NCBI GenBank assembly: GCA_964595785.1
Contig: CAZQRO010000058.1
Span: 1-13,694 of the forward strand
Source of the DNA: Bovifimicola sp964595785
GTDB lineage: Bacteria; Bacillota; Clostridia; Lachnospirales; Lachnospiraceae
Reading direction: 5' to 3'
Length of the DNA: 13,694 nt
Shown: piece by piece, positions 7,672 through 13,694 of the stretch
How the letters are laid out: each line of letters opens with the position of its first letter
Position numbering within the stretch: position 1 is the stretch's first letter
Notes under the pieces: model-generated
Told to the model about the DNA's origin: nothing
Seen by the model: only the letters and a program-made list of their open reading frames with translations
Databases searched by the model: none
Translations under genes and position numbers: made by a program

Positions 7672-8664
7672 TCATAGAATATTATAAACCTTCTGTATTA
7701 ATATATTTTCCTCACAAGTCAGCCTATCTGCTTCCTTAAATATTTCCAAAAACAATTTCTTATCCTGCTTTATTCCTGCTTTGGTTAACATCAGCAGCAA
7801 CCTGTTCCATTGTTTATATATATCTTCATAATTATTAACCATATTTTCGTCAATACTTATCTCTCGCAGTTTCTCCAACAGGAATTCCTTAGACTGAAAA
7901 AATCCATTTATTCTAAACTGCTGATTACATTCTAATACTATTTTGCCTAATTCAGCAACTTCATTATCGAATAATGGCTGCATATCTTCTAACATTGTCA
8001 GAAAACATTTATAACCATTATATTTTTTTCTAATGGGATTATAATCACATTTCAGATACCTTAATAATTGTTTTTTAAGTACGCTCCCGGCATATTCACT
8101 AACATCTGATAAAGACTGCCTGTCATATTTAATAATAAAATATTCGCCATTCATATTCTTCCAGTTATCAATCAGAACATTCTCTTCTATAGTTCCAAAA
8201 TAAATTTCATTTCCCGTTACAGGAGGACACCCATCACTTATAACAAATCTTCCAGTTTCATAATCCAATACATTTATATAGTGTGAAATAGCTTTATCAT
8301 CATGAAACACTTTATTATATGGCAGCCACGAACTCGATACCCTTATGATAACCTCTCCATTTTCTTCTGTCTGTTTAATAAGAAAATCTCTCATATTTTC
8401 AAATGCATTACTATGATAATTATCTGCTCTGCTCTTCCCCATAAAAAGTTTAATAAACTTATAATTGCTTTCATACTGCTTAGAATAAATCATCCTGCTT
8501 TCAAACTTTCCCGTGTAATGAAGTTCAAATCCGTTACCTGCAAAAAATATATCACTCTTTCTAATGTTGATTCCATCATTATAAAGTTTGTTATATATGC
8601 AGGAACTTAAACATTCTATTCCTTTTTGGGTATTGTAATTATCTGTTCTTTTTGTATTAATCAA
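7672..8664 (-). CDS. BtrH-type acyltransferase-like protein (330 aa), TTG start
   Basis: The N-terminal half matches the BtrH_N papain-like domain. It has KGIECLSSC with likely nucleophile C18, the signature RKSDIFFAGNGFELHY (35-50), SHYINVLDY with H128, and FVISDG with D144, giving a Cys-His-Asp triad. The helical C-terminal half (about 165-330, with NGFFQSKEFLLEKL and YKQWNRLLLMLTKA) resembles DUF4872, the usual partner domain. In butirosin synthesis BtrH moves an aminoacyl chain from the carrier protein BtrI to an amine; a similar transfer from the neighbouring ACP is inferred. The frame is open to 8862, but that part overlaps another gene and lacks a ribosome binding site. The TTG at 8662-8664 has AGGAG seven bases upstream and lies 34 bp after the preceding stop, so it is chosen. 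Confidence 0.75.
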   Translation of the reverse strand: MINTKRTDNYNTQKGIECLSSCIYNKLYNDGINIRKSDIFFAGNGFELHYTGKFESRMIYSKQYESNYKFIKLFMGKSRADNYHSNAFENMRDFLIKQTEENGEVIIRVSSSWLPYNKVFHDDKAISHYINVLDYETGRFVISDGCPPVTGNEIYFGTIEENVLIDNWKNMNGEYFIIKYDRQSLSDVSEYAGSVLKKQLLRYLKCDYNPIRKKYNGYKCFLTMLEDMQPLFDNEVAELGKIVLECNQQFRINGFFQSKEFLLEKLREISIDENMVNNYEDIYKQWNRLLLMLTKAGIKQDKKLFLEIFKEADRLTCEENILIQKVYNIL

Positions 8665-8698
8665 AATATTTCTCCTGACTTTATGTCTATGTATTTTG

Positions 8699-9394
8699 TT
8701 AATCTGTCTTACATTCAAAATAACTTTTATATTTTTTGTATTCATAACAAATGTATGCTTTATCTTCTGAAAAACAAATTGTAATATATTTTTCATCCAA
8801 AGTTTCAAAATGTATACTCTTATCACTTTGTATATATTCTGATTCCCTAATTGGCTTGGCATCGACTAATCCATTATATAACTCTGCTATATCTTCTACA
8901 GTATTTTCATCGATTCCTTTTACATCATATTTATAGATATTCTCTTTTCTAATTTCTTCTAAATACATATTGCAATATGATATTATATCTTTTGCTTTAG
9001 TATATAGCTCTATATCTGATATAATTTTATATATATCCCCTTTAAATCCTAACTCACTGTTTGAATTAATATTTATATCAGCAATTAATTTATCTTTACT
9101 AATATCATTATACAATGTCACTTTACACATATTTTTTGATGAACCATGTCTGCTAAAAAAATTTTCTTTTTCTACCTTTAATTTTGCAAAACCCTTCAGT
9201 AAATCACTAATAACTTCTGCATTATTTATTTTATGTATGCTGCTATGATACTGTATTTCAATATAATTAACATTCTGTGCATTTATGTCCAAATCAATTT
9301 TTTTAGAATTTTTAGCAAAAATGCAGACACCACACACAAGTACTAATATAACTATAATAATTCCTGCTGCAATAAAATTTCTCTTACTTTTCAT
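8699..9394 (-). CDS. Single-pass membrane protein of unknown function (231 aa)
   Basis: The N-terminus MKSKRNF is followed by one strongly hydrophobic segment (about residues 7-27), then a polar domain of about 200 residues that should face outward. No clear lipobox is present, although two cysteines (VCGVC) lie at the end of the hydrophobic stretch. The external part contains NVNYIEIQYHSSIHKINNAE and a second block with YITICFSEDKAYICYEYKK, suggesting two similar small alpha/beta units reminiscent of DUF5301-type proteins; I do not claim the family. The ATG at 9392-9394 is favoured because GAGG sits nine bases before it; ATGs at 9400 and 9409 are possible. It overlaps the end of the preceding BtrH/lectin-like gene by 11 bp, implying translational coupling. 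Confidence 0.75.
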   Translation of the reverse strand: MKSKRNFIAAGIIIVILVLVCGVCIFAKNSKKIDLDINAQNVNYIEIQYHSSIHKINNAEVISDLLKGFAKLKVEKENFFSRHGSSKNMCKVTLYNDISKDKLIADININSNSELGFKGDIYKIISDIELYTKAKDIISYCNMYLEEIRKENIYKYDVKGIDENTVEDIAELYNGLVDAKPIRESEYIQSDKSIHFETLDEKYITICFSEDKAYICYEYKKYKSYFECKTD

Positions 9395-10994
9395 TATCAT
9401 TATCCTCATTTATCTGACTTTTCCTGCTACTTATATTAATATCATTGAATTGAACTTTTAACCCTGTCGATTTATTCCAAGTTTTACATACTAATCCCAT
9501 CTCAAAATGTCCTTCTGTAATAATTTTTTCTTCAGCTATTACTCTTTCTTCATTTACCACAAATGTTCCAAAAATAATTTTATTATTAACTATCTTAACA
9601 AAAATATCATACTCACTGTTAATACTTTTCTTTATTCCATCATACCCCACTTTGTCTAATACCCAGTTTTCTTTATTCTCTATCGCACACATATAATTAC
9701 TGTCATTAATATGCGTCCTTAAATAAAATCCTGCCTGAAATAATTCATCACCTACAGAATCCCTGCTTTTTTCAATCTTCATCTTAGCTGTTAATGTAAA
9801 ACATTTACCCTCATTTATTTCATCAAGATTTTCTTCTAAAATACATACTTTTGGTGCATCATCTTCTATCCACCAATTATATGTCCTATTACCCTCAAAT
9901 TCAAATATTATATTATCATCTGTCCCATATATTATTCTATCTTTGTTATTTTCCATTCTGTATGTAATCTTATTTTCCTTTTTGTTACACTCACTCGTTT
10001 CATCATTAGATTTTGAAATAAACTTTATACTTTCCACGATGTTTTTCTGCAAGTCTTTTTCCAATTCCATTATGACATTATCTATTACTATTTTTTCACA
10101 TTTACCAGATGATGCCCTTACAGAATATTTTAAAGAATAATATTTCCACTTTTCCTGTAATTCGACTGCCTGCTTTCTTATGCTATCTACCATATCAATG
10201 TCACAAGCTAATTCTATCAAAGCATTGCAAATTTCATTTAAAAATGCTTCTCTGTATTTGTTAATATTAATGATTTTCTTCTTAAATTCCTCTAAATAAA
10301 ATTCTGAATATGCCTGTCCTGTTTTTGCTAAATCATTAAGTGTTATCAACAAATGTCTTATCCTATATACCTCTTCATTTTGCAAATCAATTTCTGAATA
10401 TTTTCCTATAATATATTCAACTACCTGTTGATAATTAAATTTATTCTGTTTTTTCAAAATCATACAGTTGTATTCATTATCATATTTTTTTCTGTAACTC
10501 TTTGATGCCTTTAACAATAAGTCATATGTAATAACAAATTCTCCATATTTTTCACCAAGAATACCATACTGTGCATTATCAAATATGTTCAATGTACAAT
10601 TCATATCATCATAACCATTAACCAATATCCAATGTCCCCAGTCTTTCTTCATATAATGTTCGCTATAGAATATTTCGCGAAGATTAACTCCAACTATTAC
10701 CGGATTTCCATTGTCTACATTTTCCTTAATCAGTTTCCAAGTTATTTTCTTATCTGTTATCACTCGGATTTCAAATATTTTATCTAAATCTTCAAATATT
10801 CTTTCCCTGTTTTCCTTATTCTGTCCATATATATACATTCCATACAGTTTTGAAAGCATTATATAGCAGTTGCTGCACTTATCATTAAAATGACTAAGCG
10901 CAACTGCTATTGGATGCTCAAAACAGGTGATGGTATCAATATTATAATTTTGTTTTAGGTTTTTAATATCATACGTTTTCATATTTATGAGCAT
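9384..10994 (-). CDS. BtrH-like cysteine acyltransferase/peptidase with C-terminal lectin-like domain (536 aa)
   Basis: Residues about 10-175 look like a BtrH_N/C39-like fold: TCFEHPIAVALSHF gives nucleophile C24, DWGHWILVNGYDD gives H121, and LNIFDNAQYG gives D139. A helical middle (about 190-330) follows, as in BtrH/DUF4872 proteins. Residues about 345-530 form a beta-rich block (YNWWIEDDAPKVCILEE, ELFQAGFYLRTHINDSNYMC, FEMGLVCKTWN, LKVQFNDINI) with the pattern of concanavalin-like/LamG carbohydrate-binding jellyrolls. No signal peptide is seen, so it should be cytoplasmic. It probably accepts aminoacyl groups from the ACP encoded downstream and may use the lectin-like part to hold a sugar acceptor (inference). 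Start choice is uncertain: ATG at 10994 lies three bases from AAGG, ATG at 10982 lies 14 from AGGA. Confidence 0.7.
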   Translation of the reverse strand: MLINMKTYDIKNLKQNYNIDTITCFEHPIAVALSHFNDKCSNCYIMLSKLYGMYIYGQNKENRERIFEDLDKIFEIRVITDKKITWKLIKENVDNGNPVIVGVNLREIFYSEHYMKKDWGHWILVNGYDDMNCTLNIFDNAQYGILGEKYGEFVITYDLLLKASKSYRKKYDNEYNCMILKKQNKFNYQQVVEYIIGKYSEIDLQNEEVYRIRHLLITLNDLAKTGQAYSEFYLEEFKKKIININKYREAFLNEICNALIELACDIDMVDSIRKQAVELQEKWKYYSLKYSVRASSGKCEKIVIDNVIMELEKDLQKNIVESIKFISKSNDETSECNKKENKITYRMENNKDRIIYGTDDNIIFEFEGNRTYNWWIEDDAPKVCILEENLDEINEGKCFTLTAKMKIEKSRDSVGDELFQAGFYLRTHINDSNYMCAIENKENWVLDKVGYDGIKKSINSEYDIFVKIVNNKIIFGTFVVNEERVIAEEKIITEGHFEMGLVCKTWNKSTGLKVQFNDINISSRKSQINEDNDNEK

Positions 10995-11008
10995 ATTCCT
11001 TTCTAAAG

Positions 11009-11039
11009 CCAAAGATTTGTACTATACACAAATCTTTGG
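11009..11039 (-). other. Perfect hairpin before the carrier-protein cluster
   Basis: A 12-bp perfect inverted repeat, CCAAAGATTTGT (11009-11020) and ACAAATCTTTGG (11028-11039), with a 7-base loop. It ends about six bases before the AGAAAGG ribosome binding site of the 536-aa gene. On the minus strand it is followed by CTTTAGAAAGG rather than a U-run, so it is not a typical intrinsic terminator; on the + strand only a short A-rich stretch flanks it. It could be a leader control element or a protein-binding palindrome. Confidence 0.65.
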
Positions 11040-11051
11040 TCAAAAAATTAT

Positions 11052-11162
11052 TTAGTATCCCGACTTCAAATGTTCTATCTTAATTTCAAATGGTGCTGCA
11101 CAGTTATATTTATTCTCATTATTTCCCAAAATATATATTGTAAAATCACTAATATTGACTGA
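11052..11162 (-). pseudogene. Coding-like 36-codon remnant without a start codon
   Basis: Between a TAA at 11163-11165 and a TAA at 11052-11054 lies an open frame with no ATG or GTG and no ribosome binding site. Its translation looks like real protein, with alternating beta-strand composition: SVNISDFTIYILGNNENKYN then CAAPFEIKIEHLKSGY. It resembles the last strands of a beta-sandwich domain and could be the 3' end of a decayed gene. It is too short to name a family, and chance cannot be excluded. The remainder of the gap up to 11184 is AT-rich with nothing recognisable. Confidence 0.35.
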
Positions 11163-11184
11163 TTACAACTCATAATACAATATA

Positions 11185-11922
11185 TTATTTATCTTCAATT
11201 TTGAACTGAACTATATCATCACCCAAATATGTAATGCTTATATATTTTCCATTCACATTATTTGAATTAATTTCTATTCTATTATCATATATTCTAGCAC
11301 TTTCCATATGTTCATAATATTTTTTTAAATATTCAAATCTACATTTTAATTCCATTTTTTCTTCAATTAGTAATCCTAAAGATTCTATTTCTTCATATGG
11401 AAACGGAATATGAACATCATAATCATCAACTGATGTACTTTTAATATCATGCAGGCTCACATATGCCTCAGTCATACTATAAACATATCTATTTCCAAAT
11501 ATGCTATATTCCTTTTTTGCAAATATATAGAACATATTATTTCCACTAATTATACACACTTCATTTTTATCTTTATCAAACATAACATTACTATACTGTT
11601 TAGCAATAATGCTTTTTAGATGATTAATATCATATTTACATTCGAACTTTAGCATGGCTCTTTTCTCTATAAAATGATTTTTCGCCTTTATTGTAATTCT
11701 TTCTTCTCCATTATCTAAATAATATACAATGTTATTCGAATCGTAATAGAAATAATCCATTTGCTCTACACAGTATACAATTCCCATAATAATTACAACC
11801 GCTGCAACAACAATATATATCTTTTTTCCTAATACCTTTATAAGGATAACTATAACAGAAATTAGCACAATCAATATCACTATTAACAATAGAATCAGTA
11901 ATAAAATACCTTTATTAGCCAT
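11185..11922 (-). CDS. Membrane protein with two N-terminal TM segments (245 aa)
   Basis: The first 55 residues hold two very hydrophobic helices (about 5-28 and 35-52) separated by a short basic KVLGKK loop. A polar domain of about 190 residues follows with mixed alpha/beta character, including ECKYDINHLKSIIAKQYSNV and NRIEINSNNVNGKYISITYL. By the positive-inside rule both the N-terminus and the large domain would face outward, with the basic loop inside, but this is only an estimate. I recognise no family. The ATG at 11920-11922 has AAAGGAG about ten bases upstream. It follows the 71-aa frame by 15 bp, so cotranscription is likely. Codon use is strongly AT-biased like its neighbours. Confidence 0.7.
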   Translation of the reverse strand: MANKGILLLILLLIVILIVLISVIVILIKVLGKKIYIVVAAVVIIMGIVYCVEQMDYFYYDSNNIVYYLDNGEERITIKAKNHFIEKRAMLKFECKYDINHLKSIIAKQYSNVMFDKDKNEVCIISGNNMFYIFAKKEYSIFGNRYVYSMTEAYVSLHDIKSTSVDDYDVHIPFPYEEIESLGLLIEEKMELKCRFEYLKKYYEHMESARIYDNRIEINSNNVNGKYISITYLGDDIVQFKIEDK

Positions 11923-11937
11923 ATATGTACATCTCCT

Positions 11938-12153
11938 TTATTTCATTTTTATAATGTTGATTGTGCCATCTAAAGTATAATAACTATTATCTTTTTCAAA
12001 GTATATTTCTCCATCTGATAAATAGTATATCTTAGATAAACTATTAGGTAATACTCCTCCTTCTGTCACTTCTTTTACTAATACTTCTCTAGTATGAGTA
12101 GCAACTGTAATATATCCATTAATTAAACCATCTATGCAATAATTAAATCCCAC
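11938..12153 (-). CDS. Small hypothetical frame, possibly a serine-protease-like fragment (71 aa)
   Basis: The frame would start at a GTG (12151-12153) without a well-placed ribosome binding site; AAAGGA lies roughly 20 bases upstream. Coding-like sequence continues a few codons before the GTG (NNVNIY) up to a TAA. The segment GFNYCIDGLINGYITVATH resembles the histidine region of trypsin/chymotrypsin-like proteases (pattern GF...G..GYITA.H), and EVTEGGVLPNS could be the following strands. The Asp and Ser regions of such a protease are absent, so if the resemblance is real this is a dead fragment. The C-terminus (KIYYLSDGEIYFEKDNSYYT) is unrelated to that fold as far as I can tell. It could equally be a small gene with a weak start. 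Confidence 0.4.
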   Translation of the reverse strand: MGFNYCIDGLINGYITVATHTREVLVKEVTEGGVLPNSLSKIYYLSDGEIYFEKDNSYYTLDGTINIIKMK

Positions 12154-12227
12154 ATATATGTTTACATTATTTCTTTCCTTTTAAGTATCCTATAAATTTT
12201 AAAATACTCATCTATGACGATATGATT

Positions 12228-13124
12228 CTATTGTCCATTAGGTACTTCTGCAATTTTTGAAACTTCATACTTTTTATCATCAATAGATAAATACTGTATC
12301 TCATTAATATCTATAACTTCTGAAAAGTCTCTGATTCTACTTCCTTTATGTGCTCCTGATGTGCCTAAATATCCTATATCATAATTTTCGTCACAAATTA
12401 CTATTTTGCTTCCATCATTAAATGCTAAGAATACTTCCTTTGCATTACCAATAATATCATTATCTACTAAAAAATATTCTTTCATTCCAAACCCTGATAT
12501 CCAAACATAGCAATCCTCATTTACCATTATTTTAACAGAATTTTTCATTAACGGAAGTTCTATCTTCCCAACTTCATTTTTCGTATCAGGATCTTCTTTT
12601 TCTTCATTTCTTACTGTAATTTGTAATTCATCTTTTTCTCCAAACTCCGGAGTTTGATTTATATATCCACTATATATTTTTATCTCATTTTTACTAACTA
12701 TTTTCGCATACAGTTCTTCAATATTATCTATATCATCTATTGGACCTATCTGAGTCCCATCACTTATTTGAATTTTATACTGTGAATTCACAAAAGCATA
12801 TACTCCACCATGATAGGTTTCAAATGAATTCATATCTGTTTTCTCACTAGTAATTGTCATACTATAGATTCCTATTCCTGAACATGTATCATATATTAGT
12901 TCATCTATACTAAACTCAAATTCTCCTATTTTTATGCTCCCAACATCTGTTTTTAGTATACTTTTTGCATACTCCCTTTTAGCCTTATCCTTACCATAAA
13001 ATAAGTCTATAATACTTTCATTTGTTTTTTCCTCATTTAAAGATGTGATATTAGCACTTCCACAAGCACATAATATACCCATTGCTATACATATTATTAA
13101 AAGATTTAATATTTTTTTTTGCAT
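12228..13124 (-). CDS. Putative lipoprotein (298 aa), unknown function
   Basis: The start chosen is the ATG at 13122-13124, five bases after GGAGG; an ATG 12 bases upstream contains that ribosome binding site. The N-terminus is a lipoprotein signal: MQKK, a hydrophobic core, then the lipobox LCAC with the lipidated cysteine at residue 21. The mature protein is acidic and beta-rich. Its C-terminal part (VFLAFNDGSKIVICDENYD, then DFSEVIDINEIQYLSIDDKK) resembles the terminal beta domain found in some Firmicutes anti-sigma-like DUF4179 proteins, where an LxDGS strand is followed by a 'f..idl..I..i.i.g' ending. That is a weak pattern match; the anti-sigma part and a membrane helix are missing. It should sit on the outer membrane face with the 245-aa membrane protein downstream. 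Confidence 0.75.
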   Translation of the reverse strand: MQKKILNLLIICIAMGILCACGSANITSLNEEKTNESIIDLFYGKDKAKREYAKSILKTDVGSIKIGEFEFSIDELIYDTCSGIGIYSMTITSEKTDMNSFETYHGGVYAFVNSQYKIQISDGTQIGPIDDIDNIEELYAKIVSKNEIKIYSGYINQTPEFGEKDELQITVRNEEKEDPDTKNEVGKIELPLMKNSVKIMVNEDCYVWISGFGMKEYFLVDNDIIGNAKEVFLAFNDGSKIVICDENYDIGYLGTSGAHKGSRIRDFSEVIDINEIQYLSIDDKKYEVSKIAEVPNGQ

Positions 13125-13191
13125 CTTTTCCTCCATTTTAATTGTTTTATGTTTGACTATATAGTATTAAAATCATTTCACATATATCTTT

Positions 13192-13602
13192 TTATTTGAA
13201 TACATATTTAAACATTAAATCAGAACCAGCTTCTTTAACTGTATAATTTGAGAACTTTATACAATTAAGATTTTTCATAACAAATAATGCCGAATCAAGG
13301 TATATATCATTTGTTTTAAATTTTAATGCTTTAATTTCAATAAGTTGTTTTGACTTTGTATGATAATAAAATACATTAATTGTAGTGCTTTCATCTTCTT
13401 TTGAAGTTCTTACTATGTATGAACAAATAATAACACCAACATAGTCAACCTCTGTTTTTTTTACTGTTCTTTCAGACGAATATGATACGGTATCATCATT
13501 CATCAAATCCACACATGCTAGTATTCTATGATTACTTATAGCTAGTTCTCCCACTTCTAGTTCTCTTTCGTCAGCATTTTCATTATAATATATGTTTTTC
13601 AA
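13192..13602 (-). CDS. Hypothetical protein, possibly the 3' part of an interrupted gene (136 aa)
   Basis: The frame ends with TAA at about 13192-13197 and can begin only at a TTG (13600-13602); I find no ribosome binding site for it and no in-frame ATG. Coding-like sequence continues upstream of the TTG (TVTRLSVRHDTSVDI) to a TGA at 13648-13650, and beyond that stop to the window edge (HIYNNFFIECSSEG). This suggests a longer gene broken by a nonsense change, or two frames meeting by chance. The protein is cytoplasmic-looking, with no signal or membrane helix, and has beta-strand-rich pieces (VDYVGVIICSYIVRT, TTINVFYYHTKSKQLIEIKA). I recognise no family. The 3' end lies 67 bp before the lipoprotein start. 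Confidence 0.5.
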   Translation of the reverse strand: MKNIYYNENADERELEVGELAISNHRILACVDLMNDDTVSYSSERTVKKTEVDYVGVIICSYIVRTSKEDESTTINVFYYHTKSKQLIEIKALKFKTNDIYLDSALFVMKNLNCIKFSNYTVKEAGSDLMFKYVFK

Positions 13603-13694
13603 TATGTCTACAGATGTATCATGTCTTACCGATAAACGTGTTACAGTTCAGCCTTCGGATGAACATTCTATAAAAAAGTTGTTGTAAATATGCT

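Noticed and set aside
8302..8610. A + strand open frame of about 100 codons inside the BtrH-like gene
   Set aside because: It lies fully opposite a well-supported gene, has no ribosome binding site and no recognisable protein features; the same holds for the other + strand frames in the window.
11041..11160. Promoter for the BtrH-like cluster
   Set aside because: TTGACC and TTGAAA boxes occur, but no -10 box lies at 16-18 bases from either; not supportable by eye.
12154..12227. Read-through extension of the lipoprotein after its TAG
   Set aside because: The frame stays open for about 26 codons after the stop with plausible composition, but there is no start, no motif and no sign of recoding; short AT-rich open frames are expected.
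13648..13650. Selenocysteine at the in-frame TGA
   Set aside because: No convincing stem-loop with an apical GU directly downstream, and no selenoprotein family match; a nonsense mutation or gene boundary is simpler.

Overview
The window is AT-rich (about one third G+C by eye) and every gene I can support is on the minus strand, so transcription runs from high to low coordinates. Gene order, strong GGAGG-type ribosome binding sites, Firmicutes-style lipoboxes and an alpha2-type glycyl-tRNA synthetase behind era and recO point to a low-GC Bacillota, most likely a gut Lachnospiraceae (inference, no species claimed).

Housekeeping part (1-6171). Two good promoters at 6069-6142 appear to feed a 5' leader of about 260-300 nt that contains three consecutive perfect hairpins (5845-5949). 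Then follow a 978-aa M16C zinc metalloprotease (PreP type), the ribosome-biogenesis GTPase era, the recombination mediator recO, a small lipoprotein and the first 85 codons of glyS, which runs off the left edge. A consensus promoter overlapping the end of recO can drive the lipoprotein and glyS separately. The era-recO gap holds a short AT-rich repeat.

Carrier-protein part (6172-11040). In transcription order it encodes a 536-aa protein with a BtrH-type (papain/C39-like) N-terminal domain and a C-terminal lectin-like beta domain, a one-pass membrane protein translationally overlapped with it, a 330-aa BtrH-type protein with an unusual TTG start, a class II aminoacyl-tRNA-synthetase-like amino acid:[carrier protein] ligase, and an 85-aa acyl carrier protein. 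The likely logic is that the ligase activates an amino acid and loads it on the carrier protein's phosphopantetheine arm, and the BtrH-like enzymes transfer it to an unknown acceptor. This resembles the BtrI/BtrH logic of butirosin synthesis, but no core antibiotic genes are present. It is the most interesting system here.

Accessory part (11041-13694). A stretch of poorly recognisable, very AT-rich genes: a two-TM membrane protein, a 71-aa fragment, a lipoprotein, and an open frame at the right edge that looks interrupted by an in-frame TGA. Together with an untranslated 36-codon coding-like remnant at 11052-11162, this looks like a fast-evolving, partly decayed surface-protein region.

Several starts were shortened: in three genes the apparent first codon lies in or upstream of a GGAGG ribosome binding site, and the better start lies just after it.
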